From NCBI GenBank assembly GCA_018340375.1, contig JAFFJZ010000007.1, positions 7,874,001 through 7,938,000 of the forward strand: a stretch of 64,000 nucleotides of DNA, in the 5' to 3' direction. Each line of letters begins with the position of its first letter. Position 1 is the first letter of the stretch. The notes under the pieces are model-generated. The model was given only the letters and a program-made list of their open reading frames with translations. It did no database searches and was not told the DNA's origin. Position numbers and translations under genes: made by a program. Source of the stretch: Gonatopus flavifemur (Eukaryota; Arthropoda; Insecta; Hymenoptera; Dryinidae). Positions 49,118 to 61,052 of this stretch are shown here, piece by piece.

Positions 49118-52100
49118 ATAGGTTGATTAGGTAGGTAGGATCGAATCCCTGTTACTGAGGAAAAAATTTCTTTCTATCACAGCCTTGCATCCCGGATCAA
49201 TCGGATGAGAAACCGTCGTGGAAGTATGAATTCTAAAAGAATTAATTTTTTTGCGTGATATTTGAGGATAATTCACGGCATCTTTCTTTTGGATGATGGT
49301 ATTGATCACTAAGTTTTGTGAGGCATAGGAAGTATGTTCGCTTAGTTCATATTGTAATAGAAACTAACTGAATTAGCAGTGATCTTCATCTGAAGATAGG
49401 AACTATTACTACTCCCCGGATAGAGAACTGTTGATAGAAAAGTTCAGTTGTCACCAATTTGCTAACCTTTTTTAGCAATGATCCCTCGTATTTCTAGCAA
49501 TCATTCACTGTTCTTTTTTCTCCGTGTATCTGTAAAACATTCAATGATGTGTCTTGATTCTGGTTGAAGAATCTCATTGATTCCGATGCAAAAAAACTGA
49601 TTGAAATCCATTGAAAATCAATTGAGGTTTGATGTATTATTTTATGCCGTAGAGGAGCGGGAAAGTGCGTCATTTCACCCCGCTGGATATCGTACACCGA
49701 GATGAATTTCTCATTTTTAGCGTAAAAGTGATATTTCCTGGCACCAATTTTATATTATACATTTTCAGGAGGGATTGTATTGATTGTATCGACAAATTGA
49801 AGTTCAGTGGACACAAAAACAACTCGCCACCATCGAATGTCCAAGCAAATTCGTTTTATTTTCCTGAAAGCAAGCGAATGACGAAGAAGGCGTGAACGAA
49901 AATTGGAGAAACTTCTCGCCACGGTTACGCAAACAGAGTTCAAAGTCCAGGAAATTGCTGCGCTTGAGGCATTCTATTTGCAACATAGGTCGTATAAAGA
50001 GCGCCAGGTATACACATCATGTCACTGGAATTCACATTTCATAAACCTCCCTTTATGTATTCATCGGCATATCAATAACTTTATACGTATCGTAACATCT
50101 GATTGCATATAGATGCACGATGGAACGAGAAAACAATGACTAAATTTCACGCTGCTTTGCAAACGTTGATTCAAAATCACGTCACGAGATGTGTTTCGAT
50201 AACTAGGGACGATCATCTGATGATCAATCATCAATGTGATGTAAACCGTTCTCCATTCTATATTGATTCATTATTTCCGAATTGTCGAGGAAATTGAAAA
50301 CTATACTTCCACGAGATGTGTATGGGATTGACAATATTCGATGAATCAAGAGGCTAGGTGGTTTCACCGAACTCCAGTACAGTTTCTGTTCTATTCCGAA
50401 AGAATCCAGTTGAAGATTCGTTATTATTGAATCAACCTTAAGAATTTTTTGAAACACCTTTTGTTAGAAAAAAAACTAAACTTTGATTGTAGCTTGCAGA
50501 GCCATCGCATTTGAAACTCGTGCAGGATACAAGAAAAGAATTCTTTACTACTGAAAGGGTTTCGGATTGGGCTTTTAAACAGACTCCTTAAAACAGCTTT
50601 TGTTGTACTCATATAATTAACTACTGATATGGATTACAAGTTTATTGATTTAGTTAACGCTTAAAACTAATCACATCCACACTCGCACACTTGAATGTAA
50701 CCGATACACGGTCGTACAATGATCGCACAAAGACCGAGCCGTTGCTCTGCGCGTACGGAAGGTCGAAACTTATAAGCGAAAGACAATTCTACAGAATGAA
50801 GCTTTAAGAAACGAATGTTCCCCTCAGGAGAACATTAGACTGTTTGCACGAGGATGCACTTTGAATTCTACACAATTAGAAAAGGTGAGTTTCCCGGGTG
50901 GAAACTGCACAAAGAAATTCGTTCATCAATTGAATTTTCCGAAGTACTGGAGGATGATCGACCGATTCCGAGCGCTTCGCAACAACTGGTGTCGTCAAGC
51001 AATTTTCAAATCAGCTAGCTCAATGCAAGAAAGGTAAAAATGAAGCGACACAGAGTCATAATAATAAATATGAATTTGAAATGAGTATCGTCAATCTTGA
51101 CAAATTCCGAAACAAATGAAGAAAAAGCAACATAGAAAAGTAATAAAGGAAAGAGAGTAAATTTATAAAGTTAGATCGATACATTTTCTGAAACACCTTT
51201 TTTTCTTCCTTCCTACTCCATACAATTGAACGCGAAGAATTTCGAAGAACCGTCATATAAAAACAGCTTCCTCCAATCCGAAAAACAGTATTTTATAACC
51301 CTAGGTATCGAAATGACATGGAATTTCGTAACAAGGTATTAAAATTCAAATGAAATTTTGAATGAGAATTGACATCGTTCATTCACATGGGTGCATTTCT
51401 GATGGACAAATATTGGAACAATGTGTATAATGGAGATATTAAACATTCAAATCGAATTCGAGAGAATCGTGGGGGAGAAGTCGGAGGGATTGAGCAATTT
51501 GGAATGGTTTCTTTCTTGTATCTTTGTTCATGTTTTTTTTTGCGAGCATATACAATTTTTATGTAATTTATTTATGTACAGTTATATATTTAGTTGTTGA
51601 CGAATCCTTCCAATGGAGGACTGCGAGAACTGGTCGCATACTGTATTCAATTTCCAATTCGGAACATAATTCGTCGTGTTCCTAAATTACAAATAACTGT
51701 AGAGAGAACATGAAAGTATAAAAGATTATTGGAGTATGAGATTACAAAAGTAGTTGAGTTTGCTCCACAAACAAGAGGAGTACTTCAGCTCAAGAGAGGT
51801 TGAAATTTCGAAATTACAAAGGAAGGACGTAGCGTAACATAAATACAAATATTGAGATAATACCAGGATGGTAAATATATACCACCGTGAAAGCGAAAGA
51901 TGAAAATTAAGTACTCGGTACGTGAAATCGGATTAAAAAGATCATCGAATTTTAATTGTCATCGAATTATTTGAACGCAAGATAGATTTATTCAAGACTT
52001 TTTTTCTAGATTTTTAAAACACTCAGTGGAAAATTTAGGATTGTATTATGTTATTGGCTGAAGAATATAAAGCAACAAATAAACTCCCAGATTTAACAGA

Positions 52101-53110
52101 ATGCATCGATCACATATTCTCTTCTTAGTTTAGTAATAATCCATCCAACCTTCTTTTATACAAAAAAATAGCAAAACCAGTAATATTCAGACCGAAATTG
52201 GGGAACGTTTTTGAAGAGACTTTTTGTTGTTCCTCGGTCGAATATTTCGAACTCTTCACCTTATTCGTGCAATGTACCTGAGTTAGAAATCATATTGAAC
52301 CGAGCACTCATCTGAGATTGATTTGATTCTATCATTTTAGCGAAACCTCAAAACACCTGTTGCATATCGTTGAACAGATGACCTTTCCCAGGAGAGAGCG
52401 TAACCCTGGGGGGAGTTATTATTTCGTGTTCCGTGCGTGGGAACAATACGAAAAATTGAAAGATTGAAACATATGAATATACGAAGCAGTGTGTAACAAA
52501 GCAGGAATTAACATATCTCGAAGATTAATGAAGATTACTTGTTCAAAAATGAGGAAAGTTCTTTCAATAGATCTCCATTGAATAAGAAATTAGGTATTCA
52601 AAAAAGTATCAGGATGTAAAATTTTGATGATGTTTGGGAAGATACAACATATAAAACGATTGATGTCGTGTTGATTTTTCTTACGAAAAGGAAGAAACAA
52701 TACAAAATATCTTTCCCTGCATCCTTCAAGATTCATACCTTGTTCCTGAATTTTATAACACATTTTCACTTCCGACATTTAACTTTTGCACCTTGCTAGT
52801 TCCTTTGAGAAGTTCTATACGTTTTATCCCTTCCACTTGGAAAGTTCTCAACACCAACTTCCAACCATTGTTCTTCGGATCCCCTTGCTTCCTGTGTCAT
52901 TTTCATCGTTCTTGGCTTCCATCATTTTCGTATTTTTCCATCGTGATAAGCTTGGTATTATCTCCGTTGTTCAAGATCTTTTCGGCTTTTCATTATTATT
53001 ATCTCTCAAATATTTGTTCCTCTGCGCAAATTCAAAAATGGAAATTTTTCGAAAAAAGAGAAAGATCCTTTGATATGAAGTTAGTTGATTTTTTTCTTAT
53101 TTTTCAATAT
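49118..53110. other. No gene confirmed
   Basis: No gene could be supported. A stretch at about 49,882-50,007 reads as a charged peptide (KLEKLLATVTQ, EIAALEAFYLQHRSYKERQ) ending at a GTATAC donor-like site. It has no acceptor in a matching frame and no partner. TTTTTTCTCCGTGTA near 49,520 is a solitary TA-MITE end. Confidence 0.45.
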
Positions 53111-54308
53111 AAGGTAACTGACCCCATTAGCGAACGCGATCCCTTTAGTGAACCTCGAGATAATAAAACCTCTTTGGCGAACAAGAAGTGTTTACCTATT
53201 ACGTGCTGTGAAGATTATTTCAATCTTCAAACATTATTGTTCGTGATGAATGCGAAAACAAATGGAAGAAAGAAAAATGTAATTCACGAAATAAATAAAG
53301 ACTCATGCCGAGTGTCACAACGAGCTTTGCCTTCGTGAATCTTACAAGATGAGTTAAGAATGCACATTTTTTCAATTGTGCATTTTCATAGTATTAATGC
53401 GACCATTGAACTATTTTATGTATCCAATCTATTGATATCATTCAAATTAAGATAATATAAGGTTATTTTCAATAACTGTCAGTCGCTAACCCAGAAAATT
53501 GCGCGTTCAGAAATACACACACGAAAATGATCGGTGAATCTATTACTGAACGAATAAACGTAACAATTCATATCATAGGTATCTACTCTAGGAAAAATTT
53601 TTCATGAATTCTCATAATGCGCATAATTTTTCAATCAATCTATAAATTTCTCCAAGGATTGGAATAAACATGTAAAATTATAAACTCTACTTGAAATTCA
53701 CAACTTTTTTTGCCAAAGTAACTCAAGCAGCAACAGAAGTTCAAAGTATATATGAAATAAAAACGTTGGTAGAATTTGAGAATGAGATACGAAGAACATA
53801 TCATGAAAGTTCATAGAATATACGAATGGGACTGTTTTAAATACACTCAGAACGTACATAGTACATTTGAAATGTACGATATTCATTCAATCGACGTTCG
53901 ACTGACGTCCCGTCATATATTCGATTACATACGTTCGATGAATATGCATAGCACCTATGAAAAGGTCTCATTAGAATGTGCACAGAATATATTTCGAATA
54001 TCATCAGGAAAGTGATAATGACTTTTCTGAGCAACCTCAGATTCTACGCGTTCAGTAATGGGGTCAATCAGCGTTCACTAATTCATGCGACCCGTTCACT
54101 AATGGGGGTATTGTTAACATTTCATTAATTTCATTATTTTTATTGTTATCACTTAAAAAATGAATAAAAAATCACGGTAAGAGGAAATTGAAATGCTCAA
54201 TCTACCTCATTTACTCGTGGAAATTCATTTTAAAGAAATTATTCATGAAATAATTTATATTTAGAGTGCTTGTGTTCTTAAATGTTCACTAATGGGGTCA
54301 GTTACCTT
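53111..54308. mobile_element. 1.2-kb element with AAGGTAACTGACCCC termini
   Basis: The left end AAGGTAACTGACCCCATTAG is repeated exactly at the right end in reverse. GTTCACTAATGGGGTCA subterminal words recur at 54,055-54,110 and 54,284-54,303 and, inverted, at 53,121-53,150. The interior lacks a transposase. Confidence 0.75.
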
Positions 54309-54528
54309 AGTTCACTTGAGGTTTTTTTTTTATAGATCAAGGCACTGCCGGAATTTGTTCGAGGGATGAAAATGAAGGAATAATTTGAGAGTGAAGTAGG
54401 AATAAGAGAATTCAAGATTGGGACGTAGCAAATAGATTGCAAAGAAGAACCGGATGAGTGGAGGAAGTTGAGAATGGATGAATGAAAATCCAGGGTCGCA
54501 TCAAATCAGTTCTTGGAATGGTTGATGT

Positions 54529-54571
54529 TGATGATTATGATTATGATTATGATTATGATGATGATGATGAA
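54529..54571. repeat. GATTAT/GATGAT microsatellite
   Basis: Five GATTAT units followed by GAT units. It gives a spurious His/Asn-rich frame on the minus strand. Confidence 0.9.
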
Positions 54572-54935
54572 AACTACGGCTGCATTGAAAATGTACAGAT
54601 ATTGTTAGAAATAACGGAAGAGGTACGGAAAATGGGAAAAGATGATGAATAGAGATTAAAAACAGAGAACAGTGATTAAAAGAAAACAGGACAACCGTGG
54701 TGCATTTGTGAGGAATTTTCGAAATGTTGTGTTTCAAAGTCTCACGAACGCAGTCGGTTGGGGAGCATTTTAATTTCAAATTTTGTATTTCATTGCAGCG
54801 AGAGAGGAGACAAGAACGAGAGAAAGGAATTGAATTTTTAAAGAATTATTTTTGTATATTTTATAAAGGATATTTATGTATCTCTAAGTATTCGTGTATT
54901 AATACATTTTCAAGTAGAAATTTCCTCTTTTCCAG

Positions 54936-55229
54936 TTGCCCAGATGACACACCAAGAATCTTTTTTCAAGAACAAGAATAGAATTCTTCGAGAACTCTTT
55001 TCGAACTGATGAATTCACATAGAGCTCTGGAGGAGTTCAATGTTTCGGACATTAACGAGTTATTTGAGGATACCGGAAATATTGTTCTGATACTCATAAG
55101 GAACTTGTTAATGTCTGAAACATTGAGCTCCTCCAGAGCTCTATATGAATTCATCAATTCGGAAAGAGTTCTTGAAAAATTCTATTCTTGTTCTTGAAAT
55201 AGAATTCTTGGTGTGTTATCTGAGATGGT
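54936..55229. mobile_element. Hairpin MITE, arms about 140 bp
   Basis: The left arm from GATGACACACCAAGAAT through TTCAAGAACAAGAATAGAAT and AGAGCTCTGGAGGAG is matched in reverse by the right arm up to 55,229. The centre is near 55,085. Equal-length frames on both strands result from the symmetry and are not genes. Confidence 0.85.
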
Positions 55230-55388
55230 TACGATTAGAACCTTTCTTGAGAGAATGCGAAATTCTATGTTCAGTGAACATCCACATTAGTCAAAGTCAA
55301 CAGTTGACAGTAGTCAAAGCATCCACATCAAAATATCAACTTTGATTGTTTAACTAAGGAATGAACTCCAAAAAAGGAACGAAATACC

Positions 55389-55582
55389 TTGGTAAAAATA
55401 ATCTCTCTCAACCTCTTCGGTATCTCTCTGAATCTTTCTATATTTTGGGACATTTTTCAGAGAGATTCAAATTTAGGAGCTTGCCAGATGGTGATACGTC
55501 CTGAATTTCTTCAATTTTTTCAAATTTCTCTGAATTTTTCTGACCAAGATTCAGAAATTTTAAGGCATCTTTCTGAATTCCT
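55389..55582. repeat. TCTGAAT-word array, left part
   Basis: CTCTGAAT, TTTCTGAATTTC and TTCAGAGAG words repeat irregularly. The array stops at the BEL element (55,583), and similar text restarts on the element's far side near 60,945. This suggests the retrotransposon is inserted in this repeat. Confidence 0.6.
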
Positions 55583-55646
55583 TCATGGTAATTTAGCATT
55601 GTTGCGAACACAAACCTCGCAACCTAATTGGTCCTTCGAGCCGGAT
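55583..55646 (+). repeat. LTR end plus leader, 64 bp, inverted copy at 60,303-60,366
   Basis: This segment, containing TTTAGCATTGTTGCG and AATTGGTCCTTCGAGCCGG, matches the reverse complement of 60,303-60,366 at about 62 of 64 positions. I place the LTR/leader boundary after CTCGCAAC. The following 600 nt to the gag start is probably untranslated leader. Confidence 0.75.
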
Positions 55647-56240
55647 CTTTTGGATTCGGCTCGTTCGATCTGCTTGAATTAGAATCATTGAATTGCCTTC
55701 GATTTTTGCTTTCTAAATTCAATAGTTGCATTGAATAAGCACATTTGAGTGCATATATCCATGTCCTGAAATAAGAATTCATTATATTATTTCATGATAA
55801 TCTCAAATTCTCATTTTGAATTCATTGTTCGTTCTCGTCTTGAACAGTAGTCGCGTATGTTTACAGTTTTTTCTAAAGTCACTTTGCTATTGTATCATTT
55901 GGATACACATATAATACAGTGGCCTTGGGAGTTTTGAACGTTGTATCAACTACATGGAATCGTTGCTTGAAATGAAATTAGAAATAAAATTACTTCGATT
56001 AAATTCAAAGATATATTTCTTGCTGTATCTGTTGATCATTGTAACTTCTTGAAGTCGAACCCTGTCCTTGAATTTTCGAACCAATTCAAGAAAAATGAAG
56101 TGACTATTAATTCACTGACCGATTATGATGTATCCATTGCGCTATCGTGGTTGAATGGAAACTATATTATAATCATAATTATTTTTTGAATAATATCTTT
56201 CATTTCTGATTGATTTTGAATTCCCCTTTCTCTTTCCATC

Positions 56241-57700
56241 ATGGCTTCAGCGCAAGGGAGACGAAGAGATGTACACGGAGAAAAATGGTCTGCTAGAAAG
56301 TACCATACTTTATAGCGTTCGAGCACCAGTCTTGCTCAGATCAAATTATTTACGTGAAAATACCTCTGAAAGTACCATACCGGCTTGAATATTCCTAAAG
56401 AAGTATACTACTTTTGTAGAGATTTTCATGTAAATCATTTGATCTTGACAAAACTGATGCTCAAACACTATAAATTATGGCACTTTTTAGCAGATCTTTT
56501 TTCTCCGTGTAGCGTTCGCTCGCGTGAAAGAGATGTACACTGCTATGAGAAGTGTTCCACCCTCAGGAAAATACGCGTTTTCGGCTCAATATGAAAATTT
56601 AGCAAATCTAGTAACCGCTTTCGATAATGCTCATTTGAAAGTCATTTCCGATCTATCAGATGAAGAGTTTGACGAACAAGATGCAGTTCGTTCTGAGTTC
56701 GATCAAATGCGATACGCTTTGACCACACGTTATTTCGAATTAAACGCGAACCCAGGACATACCGAAAATCAATCACGGGGTGAAAGACCGACTTCCAACG
56801 TTAAGCTTCCTAAAATATCTTCGCCTAAATCTGATGGAGATATAGCTCTTTGGTCATCATTTTACGATTTATACGAATCGTTAATCCCCTCAAAATAATA
56901 AAAAGTCTTCCCCTAAGCGAAGACCATTATCAAATAGCTTACGACGCGATAGTGGAACGGTACCAGAACAAACGTAGATTAGCTACGTAATTTTGGAAAT
57001 CAATTCGCAATGCAACTCCCTTGAAATCAGAGTCTCCTAACGCGCTTCAGCGTCTGCTCGACGCATTTGATCAAAATAAGCGCGCTCTGGCTCAATTAGA
57101 ATCCGCCGGTGGAACAATGGGATTTCATTTTGTTCGATTGATTGTTCGAAAAATCAACACCTTTGTTAACTGAGAAATTCGAGTCGGAACATCGTAAAAC
57201 GGAAATCCCTACCTACTCGCAACTCTTTGGATTTTTAAGAGAATACCACAAGGTTCTCTCCACCGTCGATAGTTCAACACTTGGTAGTAAAACGCATGAA
57301 AGAAACTCAGTACAAAAGAGACGAAAGGTTCTTTCAAACATTCCGTATCTCCGTTCGTAACCAGTGCAGCGACATGCATTCTATGAAACAGCGCCCATAC
57401 CATTCAAAAGTGCTCGCGTTTTCTTGCACAGGCTCCGCGCGAAAGATATCTCGTTGCAAAAAACAACAATCTTGGCTTGAATTGTTTGCATGCAGGGCAT
57501 ACAGTCAAAAATTGCACTTCTTCGTGGAAATCTCGGAGCTGCAAATCAAATCATAAAACGTTGCCACACTTTGCCAAGAATTCCTTGCCTAATCCAAACG
57601 AAGTGCCCATTAGCAATGCGCCTGCAGAAGAACCTATGACTCCCAATCCAAAGTCATCAAGTTCTAAAACTACAGGTCTGACTAGCTTTGTAGACTGTAA
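56241..57700 (+). pseudogene. BEL/Pao gag remnant with zinc knuckle
   Basis: It starts at the ATG at 56,241, is interrupted by a MITE at 56,274-56,509, and resumes in the same frame to a stop at 56,896-56,898. The segment LPKISSPKSDGDIALWSSFY is typical of the DUF1759 gag domain. After that the frame is lost: matching text (SEDHYQIAYDAIVERYQNKR) appears in another frame and about 40 residues seem deleted. A zinc knuckle-like NCLHAGHTVKNC is readable near 57,477. Several further frame changes are present. Confidence 0.75.
56274..56509. mobile_element. TA-MITE inserted in gag
   Basis: The ends are CACGGAGAAAAATGGTCTG and, reversed, CACGGAGAAAAAAGATCTG, flanked by TA at 56,272-56,273 and 56,510-56,511. 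Arms share AGTACCATACTTTATAG-like and TTTGATC text. Counting one TA only, the gag reading frame on the two sides is continuous. It is the same family as the copies at 13.7 and 23.4 kb. Confidence 0.9.
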
Positions 57701-57724
57701 CTAGACGGTCTCGACGGTGGGAAT

Positions 57725-60302
57725 TTGATCCCTGTTCGTATATTGTTGGATAATGCTAGTCAGTCTAATTTCATAACTGAAAATTGTGTAGCTCGTTGTG
57801 GACTAGCTCGGACGCCTTATTCTGCTACCGTGCTAGCGGTAAACGATCTCGAAGCCGCGAAAGCACGAGATCCGCGTTCTCCTGGAAGCCACAATTCTAT
57901 CGCAAATATCTTCTCGCACTACCACAGCCACGCTCGAAAGAAAATCCTGATCCGATTTGGATGGACTGGATTTGGCAGATCTTCAATTCTATGAGTCAGG
58001 ACCCATAGATATTCTAATAGGGGCCGAATTATTTGTATCGTTTTTGAAGGGTGGACGCCGATTGAGCGCCAATGGTACCCCCGACGCTCTTGAAACTCTA
58101 TTTGGAAGGGTATTAATGGGCAGAATACACAGCACCCTTCCACATTCTTCTCGACTTCTGATGACGATAGAGTCTGATCTCGGCGATATTATTAGGCGCT
58201 TTTGGGAGATTGAAAATGTGCCCGAGTGTAGTTCTCAGTCGAAGGAGGATAGTAAGTGTGAAGGAAATTTCGTTGCCACAACATATCGAGCACCAGATGG
58301 CCGATTTGTTGTTTTCTATCCCTTCAAAGGGAATGGCCCTATTTTCGCTGATACTCGCAATATAGCCATCCTTTCCGCAGAGCGACGATTTAAAATTGAT
58401 TCGAATTATTGTGACTCTTATTGTGCATTCATGCAGAACTACATCGATGAAGGCCACATGGAACTCGTATCTCAACCTTTCCCAGCAGATGGGAAAATAT
58501 TTTACCTGCAACATCATGGTGTTTTGCGACCTGAGAGTCATATCACCAAATTGCGTGTGGTATTCGACGCTTCGGTGAAATCTCCTAGTGAAATCTCATT
58601 GAATCAAACTCTGATACCAGGCTCCAAATTACAGCCTGACTTGAACAAAATTTTTCTAAACTTTCGAACAGGCCAAATCGCGATCACAGCGGATATAAAG
58701 CAAATGCTCCGCCAGATTTGGATAGATCCCTCCCAACAGGAGTATCAACAAACAGTTTGACGATGCTCTCCTGATGCGCCAATTCAAGATTATCGATTGA
58801 AAACTGTAACATTCGGCGTTACTTCGTCGCCCTATCTCGCAATTCGTTCTATCAAACGTTTGGCAGAAATGGGCCGAGATGAATATCCTTTAGCAGCGCG
58901 AGTTTTTGAAACGTCAATTTATGTGGATGACGTAGTTACTAGTGTTCGTAATCTAGAATTAGCAGGAGAGTTGATGCGTCAATTGAGAGAGTTGGTTTCT
59001 GATGCTGGTTTCAATCTAAGGAAATGGGCTAGCAGTCGCTTGGAAGTCTTGAAGGACATACCTGCGCAGGACAATCAGCAATCCACTCTCGCATTTGACT
59101 CGAATGAGGCCTCAAGATACTGGGATTGAGATGGTACCCTGTGACGGATAGTTTTGGATTCCAAGTGCCTCTTTAAAGCGTGATTGTACCAAACGTGTCA
59201 TACTTCCGGAACTGGCACGTATTTTCGATCCTCTCGGTTTTATCTCGTCTTCGACTTTCTTAGCTAAAACCTTGATTCGAGAACTATGGACTCTGGGCTT
59301 AGATTGGGACGAGTTACCCCCAGAAAAGATCCTACTCCAGTGGAAGAGATACTTGGAGGAAATGCCATCCTTGTCTAACTGTAAAATTCATCGCGCTCTT
59401 GCTGTTGATCAAGCTTTCATCACTCAATTGCACGCATATCGCGATGCGGGTGAAAAGGGTTACGATTGCGTAGTATATCTTCGCACTGTCACGCCCACAG
59501 GAGTCAAGGTACCATTATTATACGCTCGATCTGAAGTAGCTCCACTCAAGCCCCTGATTTTACCACGTCTCAAATTGTGCGCTGCGGTGCTGTTGTCTGA
59601 TTCGTTGAAATACATTCGTTCCACGTATCAAACCCAATTAACCATCGATTAATTGTATGCTTGGTCCAATTCCAAGATTACCTTACATTGGATGAGGTCG
59701 TCACCAGGACGTTGGAAAACCTTCGTGCGAAATCGTGTTGCCAGCATACAAGAAAACTTAGATTCGACGGTTCGGAGACATGTTCATATCATGCCCTGCC
59801 TATCCTTGCTCTAGAGGTCTATTCCCTCAACAACTGACGGAGTGTGATCTATGGTGGAATGGCCCATCTGCACTCCATTCTCGTAAAATCGACTGGCCGC
59901 TTGTTGACGTAGTTGAACCGGACAACAAATCCACCTCTGAAGAGGAAACTGCCTCGTTTGTGCTCACGCTTCCTTCTTCCAATTTAGACAAGTTATTGTC
60001 CCGGTTTTCTTCCCTTGGCAAAATTCTTCGTATCGTTGCTTATTTCTTGCGATGAGCACAAAGAGCTCGGAAGCTCGAACTACCTGAAACCTTGAGTGTA
60101 GATCAAGTTGAAGCTCAAACTGCCTTTCTCGCTCTTGTGAAGTATGTACACTCGTCGTGTTTTCAAAAGGAATTGAAGAGTTTGAGGGGGAACACTCTCT
60201 GTTCAAAACCGATACGCAAACTTTGTCCCTTTATCGACTCAAATGGTATTATCAGGGTGGGTGGTAGGTTACCAGAGTCCACTCTCCCTTATGAATCGAA
60301 AC
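57725..60302 (+). pseudogene. BEL/Pao pol remnant: protease, RT, RNase H, no integrase core
   Basis: The protease segment at 57,725 has LLDNAS where an active site LLDxGS/A-type motif is expected, followed by a frameshift near 57,960. The RT runs from 57,957 to 59,129 with a single in-frame TGA at 58,758-58,760, where Trp is usual. It retains LRVVFDASVKS, TVTFGVTSSPYLA and the YVDD active site. A frameshift follows near 59,110. The region around 59,272-59,652 (LWTLGLDWDELPPEK, LPRLKLCAAVLL) is the A17/RNase H part. The usual WTDS reads WSNS, with a TAA just before it. A second TGA for Trp is at 60,053. The frame ends after the KHP of the pre-integrase domain. Confidence 0.85.
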
Positions 60303-60911
60303 ATCCGGCTCGAAGGACCAATTATGTTGCGAGGTTTGTGTCCGCAACAATGCTAAATTACCATGATGAATGGTAAACAACATTTTAACAAATAATCATC
60401 GAATTGAAACAAGAACAGGAGGAGACTTACAAAAGGAGTCGTTGAGAACGGAAGAGTGGGAATTTCCTTGCTGATGGTTGCCGATTTTCGTTCTCTTCCT
60501 ACCTTGGCCTTTTCCCGTGGGCTTCGGCACAATGATTGTTTAATTCAAATTAATTATTGTTTCATTAGAAACGGAATAATTGTCCAACGACACAACGAAC
60601 AGTGCAATCGTACGTGATAACTACGAACTTTTCAACCATGTGACCGACACCGTACGAAATTTGCGACTGAATCGAACGAACGTGTGTATCACAGGTTGAT
60701 ACCTTTGCCTCCTGTATTGATGCCTTAGTTGACGAGGCGTACGTGATATAATCAAGGGAAATGGAATTGGCACGCGTATCATAGGTGTGAAATAAAGATG
60801 TGTTGCGGGTTCAATTCGATGATATATAACACGAATGCTTTGAATTTCATGACCTTCGATCCTCGCTTTCAAATTCCGTTACTTCACTTATAAACTACGG
60901 ACGACACAATT
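60303..60911 (-). repeat. Inverted leader/LTR copy at the 3' end of the BEL element
   Basis: Read on the minus strand, leader text GGTCCTTCGAGCCGG abuts an LTR-like stretch ending CTCGCAACA at 60,325. The LTR plausibly begins TGTGTCGTCCG near 60,911 (inferred). The orientation is opposite to gag/pol, whereas normal LTRs are direct repeats. The outer limit is uncertain (60,911-60,945). Confidence 0.6.
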
Positions 60912-60944
60912 ATAACTATAGAAGAAACACTTCATTTATTCAGA

Positions 60945-61052
60945 ATTTAATCTGAACCCCTCTGAATTTCTGTGGATCCCTCAGAATTTTATTTATTGGA
61001 TCCCAAAACTCTGTCTGAATTGGTCTAAATCTTTCTGAATATCTCTGAATTA
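60945..61052. repeat. TCTGAAT-word array, right part
   Basis: Repeated TCTGAAT and CTCTGAATT words between the BEL element and the hAT end. It is likely the continuation of the array at 55,389-55,582. Confidence 0.6.

Larger units (their letters stand above)
55583..60911 (+). mobile_element. Degraded BEL/Pao retrotransposon
   Basis: Gag- and pol-like proteins of the BEL/Pao group are present in order: DUF1759-like gag, zinc knuckle, aspartic protease, reverse transcriptase, RNase H/A17 region and pre-integrase zinc-binding segment. The left end keeps only about 40 nt of LTR plus the leader. The right end breaks off before the integrase core. It is followed by an inverted copy of the leader/LTR junction. 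Multiple stops and frameshifts make it inactive. Confidence 0.85.

Noticed and set aside
49882..50007. Charged peptide ending at a GTATAC donor-like site
   Set aside because: An upstream stop at 49,879 and the lack of an acceptor in the same frame leave it unsupported; kept only as a note in the regional entry.
52793..53338. Open frame of 181 codons on the plus strand
   Set aside because: Phe/Ser-rich composition from a T-rich region; it runs into the inverted-repeat element at 53,111, and no domain or splice context was seen.
54501..54779. His/Asn-rich frame on the minus strand
   Set aside because: Direct translation of the GATTAT/GATGAT microsatellite.
54966..55197. Matching 62-63 codon frames on both strands
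   Set aside because: Mirror images produced by the hairpin MITE, not proteins.
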